This document shows, piece by piece, positions 26,735 to 36,803 of a stretch of 55,252 bases of DNA (positions within the stretch are counted from its first letter, which is position 1; each line of letters begins with the position of its first letter). The notes below the pieces were generated by a model. That model made no database searches. It was given only the letters and a program-made list of their open reading frames with translations, and had not been told where the DNA came from. Position numbers and translations under genes: made by a program. Origin of the DNA: Thermoplasmatota archaeon (GTDB taxonomy: Archaea; Thermoplasmatota; Penumbrarchaeia; JANQNL01); NCBI GenBank assembly GCA_028279585.1, contig JANQNL010000092.1, positions 1 through 55,252 of the forward strand. The letters are read 5' to 3'.

Positions 26735-29700
26735 TCAGGCCTTCTTGTTCCGCTTTTTGGATGAGCCCTTCTTCGGTATGCCTTTTCTCCTTTTGGTAGA
26801 GGAGCTCTTCTTCTTAGGCTTGTCCTCGGTAGGTTCTTCCCTTTCTTTAGCCTCGGGCAATTCATCGTCCGGGACATCAGCCTTCTTCTTTGGTCCGAGC
26901 ACATCTACGATATCCTCGTGCGCATCTGCCCATACCCGGGACTTGACCATGAAGTAGACCCCGGCGGACACGAGAGCGACCAGCACGAGGATCGCGATAC
27001 CAATGAGTAGCCAGGTTAGGAAGTCCGCGCCACTTCCCCCACCCCCATCCTCTTTGACCTCCTTCATGATAGGTGGCCTCTCTTCCAAGCTCCCATCATC
27101 GGTCACGAGAGTGGAGTAGGTCATGTTCTCGTAACCTTCCATGGAGGCCGAGATGTTCAAAGAGGTTCCCACAACCGTCGAGGGCATCTCTACAACAATG
27201 TATCCCTCATCGTCTGTCCTGGCCTTGTACTCCTGCCCATTGAACTGAACAGTGACGTTCGCCCCTTCCAGTGCCATGCCTTTGGCACCCCGCACAGGGC
27301 CAATGTCCACAAATATCGACAGAGGCTGTGGGATGAGGATGTTGAGCGTGTCCGTGGCAAAGTTCCCAGCAGCGTCCATAGCGGTGAGCCTCATGGGATA
27401 GTATCCGGCTTCTGTGAAGACATGCTCTCCAGAGACCGTGTTGTAGACCACCGTCTCGTTCTCAAGTCTCATCGTCCATGTGTAGAGGACAATGCCGATG
27501 TTATCGTGGCTGCTGGTGCCATTGAACTTGATCGAGTCCCCGATGAGGGCTGTGATGGTAGAACCAGCATCCACATGGGGGGGATCGTTGTCAATTATCG
27601 TTACCATGGTGACCTGGGACATTCTTTCGATATCGAACTGATCCTTGAAAGAAATCTGATACCGAAGTGGCTCGAGGCTCGTGTAGGGTATGGTCACGGA
27701 TAGCTCGTATAACATGTCATTGCTCGAGCTCATGACGCTTGTGGTCTTATTGGACGGGTCCTCGTTCCAGTATGTCACCTCGACATCTGTGGCGTTCGGG
27801 CTGTAGATGAAGGCCTGGAAGGTGAACCGGTCTCCCGTGGTTCCCGTTCTCATTGAGATGTCGCCTAATATCGGGTAGGAGGTATCCACCGGTTCGACGA
27901 TCGGATAGTGGTCATAGATGCCTGTCTCTGCGAGGTAATACCAGTAGTAATAGAACTCCACTTCGAACGGAGTATCCCACCACACACCATCATGAGTAGC
28001 ATCTGGATAGATAGTCTGCATGTCGGAGTAATAGTTGCCATCGCCCTCGGTCTGGTTGAAGTAGTTCCACCACTCGTTGGCATTTATGTGCGCCTCATTA
28101 TCGATGAAGTTGTTGTGGTATGCTCTGTTGTAATACGAGTCCCATCCTATGTTCAATCCGAACCTGGAGTTCCCAGAGAAAGTGCAGTTGGTGATCCTGT
28201 TGCTATAGGAGGATGAGAGGTATAGACCGTTCTCGTTGTCGTTGAACTGGCTGTACATTATCTTGTTACTGTTGGATGATAGTAGCATCATCCCCTCGGA
28301 ATTGCCAGAACAATCAAGACCAACGAAGAGATTGTTACTACAATAGGAAGCAAGTAGGCCCATAGATCCATCTGAAAGGTTCTGACCAATGATGGTCGAA
28401 TCTGTGCAATTGTACATCACGAGCTGTCCCGCCTCTTCACGATAGACCTCATTGTTCAGGTCCCGAACGATCCTTAAAGGACGGCCGTTGACCGTATTGT
28501 TCGTGATCAGGTCCGTGTATGGGAAGTAGCTCCAAATGTTGTTGAGATCGAAACCAAAGCCTGAACCGAAAAGCTGGTTGTCCCTGAGACTTACCATATC
28601 AGAATAATCCGTCTCGATACCTGGGCCGGAGGTGTTGGTGATCACATTGTCACAGACCCATACGTCCCATGCCCAGTTGACGGTTATCCCTTTGTCATGC
28701 ATGTCGCTTATCGTGTTGTTGCCGATAACAGCGTTCTCGACCATCCAGACATCGATACCTATCATACTGTCACTTATGGTGACATTGTCAACTACGACAT
28801 TGTACACCCCACCAAGCGAGATCCCCACATCGGTCCAGTTTATGGTAAGGTTCCTTATCGTGATCCCGGAACAGTTCGATACGATAAGCTGTCCATACTC
28901 TCCATCTATCACCTGATCCTTCTGATCGATGATGTATCCTATCGGTCTATCATTGACAAGATTCGTAGGTCCGATAGTGTGTTGGTTCCAGTGGTCAAGA
29001 GAGGAACCTTCTATCTGCAGTCCAGCTTCTTCGAACTTGTTGTGATACAATCTAACATCATTGGACGAATATAAGTTGAGAGAGGGCTCATTGTTCCTCC
29101 CGAAAGAGTTGTTGATGATGATGGACCCATCACTATCATAGAGGTACATCCCCACACCATTGGAGCTGCCCATGAAGTAGCTGTAGTCCTCGACCTCGAA
29201 ATACCCTCCTTCCTCCATTCCATTGCCGAACACCTTGTTGCCGGTGAACATGTTCGCATCTGAGTAACTTGAGTAAAAGCCAGTCCCATAATTGTTGGCA
29301 AAGGTGTTGTTATCGAAAGAGTTCACATCAGAGTAGTACATGATGACCCCGTCACTGTTCTTTTCCAGTGTGTTGTTGATGAGAACGTTCCCTACACACC
29401 CGGACAGGTAGATGCCATCTCCAGTATTGTCCTTGGCAACACAGTCCTGGATAGTGTTGAACGAACAATCGAACAGGGCCAATCCTGACCCGTACTCCGA
29501 ACCTGTGAACGAACAGTTGGAGACGGTACAGACCTCACAGCTGCGCATTAACATCCCATAGTTGATGTTGTTTACAAAGCTGATATCATCAAAGATCACA
29601 TCTGAACAGTATCCGGCCTGCAACCCCACGTGCAGGTCCTTCAGCTCTATTCCAGAGATCATCAATGCGTCACAATTGGCCATTATGAGTTGGCCCTCGA

Positions 29701-30688
29701 TATCTGGGACCTGACCACCACTGAGGTTCGTAAGGTAATGGACAGGCTTTGAGTTCAGGAGATTGGATGTGTCTATGTCGTGGGTGTTCCAAGAGTCGAG
29801 ATAGCTACCATCAATAACTATGCCGGTACCTGTCATCACAACATCCCTCATGGTCACACGTTGACAATCACGCAGTTCGACAGGATCGTACTTGCAGTCG
29901 ATGGTGCAATCACGTATCACCATTGACCGGATCTCATCGGTATCGATACCGTTCCTGCCGCTCATGGTGGACCCAGATATGGTTATCTTTTCGCACATGT
30001 CCAGGTCGATGCAGTAGGTCTTGGATGATATGGTATTGCCATGGGCCGTCACAAAGGTACTTTGACGCAGATATATCCCATCAGCCCTGCTGTTGCCTAT
30101 CTGGTTATCGGTGATGCTCACAACATTGGAATAATAGCAATCGATGCCCGCAGTATTGTTGAAGAGCTCACACTCCCTGACCTTGATATACTTACTTTCT
30201 GAGATATAGATCCCATCTGAATCCGCGTCCGAGCAGTTCGTATCCTCAATGAGCACATTCTCGCTATGCCTTATGTAGATGGCATGTTCGCCTTGGTCCA
30301 TGACATTGCATCCAGTGACCGTGACGTTATCCACATCATAGAGCGTCATCCCGTAGACATCGTAGTTGTAGTCGTTGTTATCATCATCGTAGTAGATGTC
30401 ACAGTCCCGTATCTCAAGATGCAAAGTCGTATCGTAGATACTTATCCCATACCCCTTGGTAGCTGAATTGATGATCAGGTCTGAGATGATGTACGGGTCG
30501 CCCTCCACTCCAGTGCCAGGAATGTCCCACATGAGCAGGTCTTCATCACTCTGGATGATAATGGATTGGAACGGGTCAAGGGTAGTTCTAGATTGGGACG
30601 AATCCCCAGCTCCAGATGGAAAGAACTGGACCAAGGCCACCAAGCTGAAGATGATGACCAAGCTGATGATACACCGTACTGCCCTCAT
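26735..30688 (-). CDS. NosD-like right-handed beta-helix surface protein with PKD and Ig-like domains
   Basis: Exported protein of 1317 residues. The signal peptide covers about 1-27. Residues 60-930 are a long series of parallel beta-helix repeats with NosD/PbH1 character (NNTLEKNSDGVIMYYSDVNS-like units). A carbohydrate-sulfohydrolase- or pectate-lyase-type fold, possibly binding or cleaving polysaccharide, is likely, but no catalytic residues were identified. A PKD-like domain (DNIGIVLYTWTM) and a peptidase-regulatory-like Ig domain follow. One membrane helix (FLTWLLIGIAILVLVALVSA) leads to a tail ending in strongly basic Lys/Arg clusters. The gene converges on the C25 protease gene with a 4-bp gap. 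The ATG at 30688 has GTAGGT immediately upstream. Confidence 0.85.
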   Translation of the reverse strand: MRAVRCIISLVIIFSLVALVQFFPSGAGDSSQSRTTLDPFQSIIIQSDEDLLMWDIPGTGVEGDPYIISDLIINSATKGYGISIYDTTLHLEIRDCDIYYDDDNNDYNYDVYGMTLYDVDNVTVTGCNVMDQGEHAIYIRHSENVLIEDTNCSDADSDGIYISESKYIKVRECELFNNTAGIDCYYSNVVSITDNQIGNSRADGIYLRQSTFVTAHGNTISSKTYCIDLDMCEKITISGSTMSGRNGIDTDEIRSMVIRDCTIDCKYDPVELRDCQRVTMRDVVMTGTGIVIDGSYLDSWNTHDIDTSNLLNSKPVHYLTNLSGGQVPDIEGQLIMANCDALMISGIELKDLHVGLQAGYCSDVIFDDISFVNNINYGMLMRSCEVCTVSNCSFTGSEYGSGLALFDCSFNTIQDCVAKDNTGDGIYLSGCVGNVLINNTLEKNSDGVIMYYSDVNSFDNNTFANNYGTGFYSSYSDANMFTGNKVFGNGMEEGGYFEVEDYSYFMGSSNGVGMYLYDSDGSIIINNSFGRNNEPSLNLYSSNDVRLYHNKFEEAGLQIEGSSLDHWNQHTIGPTNLVNDRPIGYIIDQKDQVIDGEYGQLIVSNCSGITIRNLTINWTDVGISLGGVYNVVVDNVTISDSMIGIDVWMVENAVIGNNTISDMHDKGITVNWAWDVWVCDNVITNTSGPGIETDYSDMVSLRDNQLFGSGFGFDLNNIWSYFPYTDLITNNTVNGRPLRIVRDLNNEVYREEAGQLVMYNCTDSTIIGQNLSDGSMGLLASYCSNNLFVGLDCSGNSEGMMLLSSNSNKIMYSQFNDNENGLYLSSSYSNRITNCTFSGNSRFGLNIGWDSYYNRAYHNNFIDNEAHINANEWWNYFNQTEGDGNYYSDMQTIYPDATHDGVWWDTPFEVEFYYYWYYLAETGIYDHYPIVEPVDTSYPILGDISMRTGTTGDRFTFQAFIYSPNATDVEVTYWNEDPSNKTTSVMSSSNDMLYELSVTIPYTSLEPLRYQISFKDQFDIERMSQVTMVTIIDNDPPHVDAGSTITALIGDSIKFNGTSSHDNIGIVLYTWTMRLENETVVYNTVSGEHVFTEAGYYPMRLTAMDAAGNFATDTLNILIPQPLSIFVDIGPVRGAKGMALEGANVTVQFNGQEYKARTDDEGYIVVEMPSTVVGTSLNISASMEGYENMTYSTLVTDDGSLEERPPIMKEVKEDGGGGSGADFLTWLLIGIAILVLVALVSAGVYFMVKSRVWADAHEDIVDVLGPKKKADVPDDELPEAKEREEPTEDKPKKKSSSTKRRKGIPKKGSSKKRNKKA

Positions 30689-30755
30689 ACCTACGAGGAT
30701 ATACCCAGTACCAAGGATATCAAATTTTTGTTGACCCTTTCACATCCTCGACCGA

Positions 30756-33700
30756 CTAGATGTCAGAGAAGAGGTCGTCCAGAGCAGCTGACATATCGGA
30801 ATCCTTCTTCTCTCCCTCTGCTGGAGGAAGTTGTGGGGCATCCGAGGGGGTCGCAGGCTGTGGTGCCGTCAGCATGTCCACAGCAGCAGCTCCAACAGGC
30901 TTTGCTGGGGCTTTGGGATCGGGGACAGGTGTGTATGGAGTGTCCACCATGGGCATCTCCTCCATCGGCTCGTCAGTGTAAGGTCCGCTCACAATGGCCA
31001 GATCGCCTGCTGCTTCCACAGGATCGATGTCTGGTGGTGCGGGTACCTCGAACTCCTCCCCATCGTCAATGATGTCTCCTTCGTCCTCTTCGGGCATTGG
31101 AGGCAGGTCCTCCATCGGTGGAGCCTCGTACTCCTGCTCCTGCTCGGCTGGGGAGGACTTACGTCTCATCAGTACAAGGGCCATGAGGCCGATGAGCAGT
31201 AAACAGACAGCAACGATCACAATGATGATTATGATGAGACTTGTAGAGCCAGCTGTGGAGCCACCGGATGAGGTTGCGCCCTTGTACTCGTATGGGCCAC
31301 TCTCCTTCTCGACCTGCAGACCATTGGAAACAACGAACTCTACCTTGAAGGTGTAATCCCCCTTGGCGCGGCCTGTCATATCGACTGTGTAGGAGTTGAT
31401 ATACATCGAGCTGTTGCCTACAGGCTCCCACTGGCCATTGCCGAACCTGAGGTATACCTGGATAGCAACGCTCTGGTCCGAACGGAGATCGAACCTGGTG
31501 ACACCATCAGCCTTGAAAACTGTCCATGTAAGGTAGGCACTTTCTGAGGTGAGCTTTCCAGCATCGTTGGTCACGTTCAAGGTCATCGATAGCGTGTTCG
31601 CAACAGTTATGGGTCCAACGACGGTGATGTTCGAAAGACCATTGAACTTAAGTTCATCCGCAACGACCTTGATCATATACTGGCCATCGGTCAGGTCCAG
31701 AGTGTTCAGGGTCACAGAACCTGTGGCTGCAAGGCCTGAATCGATCTGCATCCAGGATATCGAGGAGACATCTACCCCGTCCTCGTACTCTCCATAGTAG
31801 ACCGAGACGCCAAGGTCGTCACCGTTCCTGTCCATGGCGTTCCAGGAGATCTGCATCTCACCCGAATACTCCCTGCCCGTGACAGGCGTGCTGACCGTAA
31901 GCGAAGGAGCGTTCGGATTGGACACCGTGAACGTACCAGAGATCACCTCGACCTCGATGGTCCTCGAGAACGATGTGAACGAGATGAACATCTTCAGCTG
32001 TGTGTTGCCCTCATTGACCAGGTTCGTGTTCCAATCCATATACCCTGTGTTCGGAGCATTGGACCTGATGGGTGTCCATAACGAAGCGGTCTCGTGCTTG
32101 TGATACATGGACACGGCTGTTTCGAATCCAACAAGGTCTGTCAGTGTGTATGTTATGTTGACCTCACCAGAGACCGTGGTCGAAGGTGCGGGTGAAAGGA
32201 ACCTTGGGACAGAGATGAGGTACTTCGTGGTAGAGGTCGGGTACCGAACGCTGTTGTTGTCCCTGTCCTCGACCACCAGGTAGTAATAGAGGTCTCCAGA
32301 GGTTATCGGGACGTTGATGTACGCCATGAGCTCGGTCCCGAACGGCGTCATCTCAACAGGGATGGGTGGCTCGCCAACATACAGGGTTCCCTTGATCTGG
32401 GTAAGGTTATCGATATTGTCGTATGGTGTTGCTCTGATCTCCACCTGGCCGCCCTGTGCACCTGCGGTATCGCCAGTGATGCCATCAGCCCACGGTGATT
32501 CGCCATCTCTGAGCTGGATGATGTGACTGCCAGCATCGGGGGAACGGACCATGTTGCCTGAGGTATCTAGGATCTCAAGATGGTATTGTATAGGATCGAT
32601 GGAGTCCGTTGGGGTCATGAACTCGTAGTAGAACGTGGCAGTATTGCTCCTGGCCCCAGTATGCAGCTTCATGCTCTGACGGGCACCTGTTATGTCGTTG
32701 ACGAAGGTCGCAGACATAAGGTCGACGTTATCGGAGGCAGTAACTGTCAGGTTGAATGCTACACCGGTATCCGTTACAGCATCTCCAGTTACAGAGTCTA
32801 TGGTCGGAAGGATGTTGTCTATGACATCCAACACGATATGGCTGGAGGCTGGGAACCGCTTGGAGTTCGGTTCGGTGGCCGTGTCATTGAAGACAACGTA
32901 ATAATGAAGGTCGGAGCCAGAATCCCTTGGGATGTCCACCGACACGGTGTAGTTGTCAATGTCCTGGACCATGGCCAGTCTTGTGAAGTTATCCTCATGG
33001 TAGAACTTGTAGTAGAACCAGCTATTGTCCAGGTCGATGCCCGTTCCCTCATCGGTAGCTAGGAACTTGAACTGCGCCTCACCATCGTTGAAAGCGGTGG
33101 TATCGGACATGTCCACGACCTGTGCTGAGTGGTTGTCCACCAAGAACTTGTAGTGGCTGGCATTGCCCCACCAGTTCAGGGTATCCTTGGCTTTTACGTG
33201 GAAGTAATAAGTGCCTGGGAGCAGACCGACGAACGTCGCCAGACGGTTGGTCGTATCGACTACCTCGTCAGGTTCAGTGTCTGCTGTCTGGTCAATAGCC
33301 CAACTATAGCCTGTGATGGAGGTCATATCGGCTGGTTCTTCCCACACAAAGATCGGCGACCATTCTGAATAGTACACGTCTGAAGTAGGATGTGTCGGTG
33401 ATGTCACTATCGGTGCTGTCGGGGGCACAGTATCCACAGATATGTTGACAGATACCACAGGACCGAGGTTCCCAAGGACGTCCACTGCCCTGACATAGGC
33501 TGTTGTGTTACCCTCCAGGTTCGTGGCGTTCATGATAGCGCTCAGGTCTGTTGTGGAGTTATCTGGAACCGGATGGGTGGCGTAAAGGTAAGAGTCCAAG
33601 CCTACCCCCTCATCTGTGGCCACGCTCCAGGTGACAAAGAACTCTGTATCGTTATCCAGAGTGAAGGGATCTGCAAAGGAGTCTGCATGGGATGCAAGCT

Positions 33701-35615
33701 CTCCAACAGCAGAAGGTCCCTCGTTGTCCACCTTGAACTCGATGACGGCGGTGTCATATCTGGATGCGCCATCACTCACGTTGATATCTATCGTGTAGTT
33801 GACAAGGTCTGTGGATGATACGGTGTAGTCCAGGTCCGAGGGGCCAACACCCATGACCTGGGGTGTCTGACCTCCGAATCCCGAGGTTCCATTGGCCTGT
33901 ATCGGATTGGCATCTGTCCAGTTGACCTGGACAGTGATGGTCTGCCCATCACCCATGCCAACAGCGGAGTTGTACCAGACCAGACCTCCTGTGGCATCCA
34001 TGCTCTCGACATGGATGAAACCTAGGTCCGAGGTGACATTGATGTCCTCGATGGTCGGGGCCAGATTGTCTATGGTGAACAACTGTGAGTAGGAATAGGT
34101 CTCCTCGTAACCGTCCTTGGCTGTAACGTTGATCATGCAGTCACTGGACTCCACTGTCAATGGGACAGCTGGCCAGAAGTAGGTGCCATCGTTGACCTCG
34201 TCACTCGATATGTCGTTCCATGTGGACCCTGCGTCGTCAGAGTAGTAAATGTCTATCAGGATTGTATCATCAGGGTCTGTGTCATTGACGTTCTCGCTGA
34301 TGGTCCAGTTGATGTAGGCTGAATCTCCACCACTGACGAGAATGCCAGTTGTATTGAAGGTCTCCAGTGTGGGTGGGGATGGATCATCATTGGTGGTGAA
34401 GTTGAACTCTGAAGTATAGAAGGATGAGTATCCCCATGGTCCCCAGTTACCGGCACCATCTCGGCACTTGATCCTGACGTAATACTTCTCGCCATCTGCA
34501 AGTGGTGAGGCCGTGGATGGATATTGCAGGGAGTTCATTGCTCCATTGACAGAGCCCAGGAGAGATGAGTTGATCGTGGCCTTTGGAGCGTCGAACCAGT
34601 CGGTCTCGTTGTCAAGCTCGAGACAGAACTCACTCTGGTAATCGTTGTATGGGGTCTTATCTGGGTCGTTGAACTGCCATGTGAACACAGGCTGGTCCTT
34701 GTAGATCCTGCGCAATGAGAGTGATGCTGGATTGTCGATACCATCAACCTTGAACATTGTGGGTTCAGTTGGTGTGGTCGTCTCTATCTGGAGGACCACG
34801 TCGTCTACGAAGGTTCCGTTATAGCCAGCGTCCCCGCAGATACTTGCGTTGGACTGGAATATGAAGCCGATCCAGACCGAGGAATCCCCAAGAAGTTCGT
34901 TACCATTCCCATCGAAATCATCCTTCCAGATCAGGTCACAATCGACATAGTTCCAGTTGGTGGATGTCTGCCAAGGGTCTGTGCTCTGGTAAGCTCCAGT
35001 GTACACGGTGTAGACCGAGTTGTTCCGTGAGCATCCATACATGAACCTATCACCAATAGTTGCAAGGTTGTAGACATCGGACCAGTAGTAGAAAGTGAAG
35101 GTGGCGTTCTTGCAGCCACGCAGGTCGAAGGGACCATAGGTCATCCAAGCGTCCATGTCGTTGTCGTAGCCAGTTCCCCTACCTGTGGGGTAGTCGCCTA
35201 TGACATGGCCTGCTCCGGAGCAGTTGGCGGACTTGGAGCCTGTCCTGTAGTGAGTGGATGTGATGTTCCAGGTATCGTTTTTGTAGGTGGCCCCAGTGTT
35301 CTGGTCCCGAACGACCCAGCCAGTTCCCAGGCTGGTACCTTCGAAACCATAGCTGAGTATCGTATGGATAGCAGTGCCTCTAGTAGGTATCCTCGTAGGG
35401 GTGTATGGTCCAGGCTCCACGATGTTTGCCTTTAAAGGACCATTCTGGGGATCATACGCATCTTCCTCAACAACCTGCTCCTCAATGACCACTGGCTCCT
35501 GGACCATGGGGGTGTCCATGATCACATCTGGAACTTCGGGTACAGCAAGGATAAGCAGGCTAGAAAGTAGGAACAATGCGAGGGCAGATATCGAGGCGAT
35601 CCTGCGAACGTACAT
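30756..35615 (-). CDS. Giant exported protein with fibronectin/Ig-like repeats and acidic cytoplasmic tail
   Basis: A 1619-residue exported protein. After the signal peptide (VRRIASISALALFLLSSLLI) there is a MAM/jelly-roll-like module (about 90-280, with paired Cys). A long run of fibronectin type III and Ig-like repeats follows, often beginning with phrases such as APTIEDINVTSDLG or NLAPTIED. A single membrane helix (SLIIIIIVIVAVCLLLIGL) leads to a Pro/Glu/Asp-rich tail ending DDLFSDI. The start is taken at the ATG 35615 because GGAGTGG lies 7-8 nt upstream; an in-frame start at 35636 lacks this. The tail end resembles that of the C25 protease. The function is unknown; adhesion or S-layer association is plausible. 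Confidence 0.83.
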   Translation of the reverse strand: MYVRRIASISALALFLLSSLLILAVPEVPDVIMDTPMVQEPVVIEEQVVEEDAYDPQNGPLKANIVEPGPYTPTRIPTRGTAIHTILSYGFEGTSLGTGWVVRDQNTGATYKNDTWNITSTHYRTGSKSANCSGAGHVIGDYPTGRGTGYDNDMDAWMTYGPFDLRGCKNATFTFYYWSDVYNLATIGDRFMYGCSRNNSVYTVYTGAYQSTDPWQTSTNWNYVDCDLIWKDDFDGNGNELLGDSSVWIGFIFQSNASICGDAGYNGTFVDDVVLQIETTTPTEPTMFKVDGIDNPASLSLRRIYKDQPVFTWQFNDPDKTPYNDYQSEFCLELDNETDWFDAPKATINSSLLGSVNGAMNSLQYPSTASPLADGEKYYVRIKCRDGAGNWGPWGYSSFYTSEFNFTTNDDPSPPTLETFNTTGILVSGGDSAYINWTISENVNDTDPDDTILIDIYYSDDAGSTWNDISSDEVNDGTYFWPAVPLTVESSDCMINVTAKDGYEETYSYSQLFTIDNLAPTIEDINVTSDLGFIHVESMDATGGLVWYNSAVGMGDGQTITVQVNWTDANPIQANGTSGFGGQTPQVMGVGPSDLDYTVSSTDLVNYTIDINVSDGASRYDTAVIEFKVDNEGPSAVGELASHADSFADPFTLDNDTEFFVTWSVATDEGVGLDSYLYATHPVPDNSTTDLSAIMNATNLEGNTTAYVRAVDVLGNLGPVVSVNISVDTVPPTAPIVTSPTHPTSDVYYSEWSPIFVWEEPADMTSITGYSWAIDQTADTEPDEVVDTTNRLATFVGLLPGTYYFHVKAKDTLNWWGNASHYKFLVDNHSAQVVDMSDTTAFNDGEAQFKFLATDEGTGIDLDNSWFYYKFYHEDNFTRLAMVQDIDNYTVSVDIPRDSGSDLHYYVVFNDTATEPNSKRFPASSHIVLDVIDNILPTIDSVTGDAVTDTGVAFNLTVTASDNVDLMSATFVNDITGARQSMKLHTGARSNTATFYYEFMTPTDSIDPIQYHLEILDTSGNMVRSPDAGSHIIQLRDGESPWADGITGDTAGAQGGQVEIRATPYDNIDNLTQIKGTLYVGEPPIPVEMTPFGTELMAYINVPITSGDLYYYLVVEDRDNNSVRYPTSTTKYLISVPRFLSPAPSTTVSGEVNITYTLTDLVGFETAVSMYHKHETASLWTPIRSNAPNTGYMDWNTNLVNEGNTQLKMFISFTSFSRTIEVEVISGTFTVSNPNAPSLTVSTPVTGREYSGEMQISWNAMDRNGDDLGVSVYYGEYEDGVDVSSISWMQIDSGLAATGSVTLNTLDLTDGQYMIKVVADELKFNGLSNITVVGPITVANTLSMTLNVTNDAGKLTSESAYLTWTVFKADGVTRFDLRSDQSVAIQVYLRFGNGQWEPVGNSSMYINSYTVDMTGRAKGDYTFKVEFVVSNGLQVEKESGPYEYKGATSSGGSTAGSTSLIIIIIVIVAVCLLLIGLMALVLMRRKSSPAEQEQEYEAPPMEDLPPMPEEDEGDIIDDGEEFEVPAPPDIDPVEAAGDLAIVSGPYTDEPMEEMPMVDTPYTPVPDPKAPAKPVGAAAVDMLTAPQPATPSDAPQLPPAEGEKKDSDMSAALDDLFSDI

Positions 35616-35648
35616 AAATACCACTCCTAGGTTCACATTCGGGTAGGA

Positions 35649-35660
35649 TTATATAAATCA
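35649..35660 (-). promoter_or_regulatory. TATA box for the giant fibronectin-like protein
   Basis: GATTTATATAAT on the minus strand. Counting 26 bp places the transcript start near 35629, leaving about 14 nt including the GGAG ribosome-binding site before the ATG at 35615. Confidence 0.65.
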
Positions 35661-35788
35661 ATACCCGCGGCGCTCGCCAATGATACATTTAGTATTTATG
35701 TGTTGACTATCTAACATACATAATACATGAGGGCCTTTGCCGAGATGGTGTGAATATATAGTTCTATAGTGACAATTTTGTGACCCGT

Positions 35789-35808
35789 TCTCAATTGAGA
35801 GCAATTGA
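35789..35808. promoter_or_regulatory. Candidate operator upstream of pstS
   Basis: A perfect 12-bp palindrome TCTCAATTGAGA (35789-35800) overlaps two direct copies of CAATTGA (35792-35798 and 35802-35808) set 10 bp apart, one helical turn. It lies about 50 bp upstream of the pstS TATA box, where an activator or repressor of the phosphate regulon could bind. The assignment is positional only. Confidence 0.4.
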
Positions 35809-35843
35809 TGGTATTGTCCCTTCCATAGACTATGTCGACTATC

Positions 35844-35852
35844 CATATATAA
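35844..35852 (+). promoter_or_regulatory. TATA box for pstS
   Basis: CATATATAA, predicting transcription start near 35874 and a leader of about 10 nt before the ATG at 35885. A short leader like this supports the chosen start over the longer open frame beginning at 35780. Confidence 0.65.
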
Positions 35853-35884
35853 CGGAGGGCAATTCACGACTTTCGGGATTGAAT

Positions 35885-36709
35885 ATGGACCCGAAAAAGA
35901 TCGCAATGATCACAGGTTTGTGCATGGCGCTCATCTTCGTGATGACCGCCGTGTTCGCAGGTTGTACCACTACGACCGAAGTAAGAGAGATCAAGGTAGA
36001 AGGATCAACGACCGTTCTTCCTCTGGCAACAGCAGCAGCAAATGCTTACATGGATGATAATCCAGACGACTCCATCGTCCTTGCTGGCGGTGGATCTGGA
36101 GCTGGCATCAAGGCCGTCGGTGATGGCAGGGCAGATATTGGAATGGCCTCCCGAGGCATCAAGGATTCAGAGACAGCATCATATCCGAACCTTGTCGATA
36201 ATGTCATCGCAGGTGATGGTATCGCAGTCATTGTCAACACTGGAACAAGTGTTACTGGATTGACCATGGAAGAGCTTGCAGACATCTATGATGGGACCAT
36301 CACCAACTGGCAAGATGTCGGTGGAGATGACGCGACCATCGTCGTAGTCGGCCGAGACAGTGCTTCAGGCACTCGCGGAACGTTCGACGAGCTGGTCCTC
36401 GACGAGGAAGACCCTACCCACTCAATGCTCGAAAAGAACGCGAACGCCGATGTCCAGAAGACGATCAAGGAAACACCTCACTCCATTGGCTATGTCGGCC
36501 TTGCCTTCATGGATGAGGTCAAGGTGCTCGAGATAGGTGGTGTGGCAGCTTCCGAGAGCACGGTCAAAGATGGAACATATCCGATCTCCAGGGTACTCCA
36601 TATGTATACAGATGGAGAGCCAACTGGCCTGGTCAAAGAATACATAGACTTCATCTTGAGCGCAGAAGGACAACAGATAGTCAAGGACAAGGGATTCGTC
36701 CCTGTCTAA
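35885..36709 (+). CDS. pstS: Phosphate-binding lipoprotein PstS
   Basis: Extracellular phosphate receptor of the high-affinity ABC importer. The 274-residue protein begins MDPKKIAMITGLC and has a hydrophobic leader ending in a lipobox-like VFAGC, so it is probably lipid-anchored on Cys. The ligand-binding fold is recognisable from VEGSTTVLPLA, GGGSGAGIKAV and GRDSASGTRGTF, the loops that coordinate phosphate in the PstS family. An open frame continues 35 codons upstream, but the TATA box at 35844-35852 and the signal sequence place the start at 35885. A hairpin terminator separates it from the permease gene, which would let PstS be made in excess. Confidence 0.95.
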   Translation: MDPKKIAMITGLCMALIFVMTAVFAGCTTTTEVREIKVEGSTTVLPLATAAANAYMDDNPDDSIVLAGGGSGAGIKAVGDGRADIGMASRGIKDSETASYPNLVDNVIAGDGIAVIVNTGTSVTGLTMEELADIYDGTITNWQDVGGDDATIVVVGRDSASGTRGTFDELVLDEEDPTHSMLEKNANADVQKTIKETPHSIGYVGLAFMDEVKVLEIGGVAASESTVKDGTYPISRVLHMYTDGEPTGLVKEYIDFILSAEGQQIVKDKGFVPV

Positions 36710-36731
36710 ATAGGAATTTGTATACCCTCCT

Positions 36732-36769
36732 CCAGGGTGGTTTGGCCACCACCCTGGGGACCCTTTTTT
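36732..36769 (+). terminator. Hairpin plus T-run between pstS and pstC/A
   Basis: A perfect 10-bp stem (36732-36741 / 36748-36757) with a 6-nt loop is followed 6 nt later by TTTTTT (36764-36769). It looks like a bacterial intrinsic terminator. In archaea the T-run itself can terminate, so partial termination here would raise PstS relative to the transporter. It could instead be an mRNA-stabilising 3' stem left after processing. Confidence 0.75.
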
Positions 36770-36803
36770 ATCATGCGCATGAGAAGCGAACAAAGGTGAA
36801 GAT

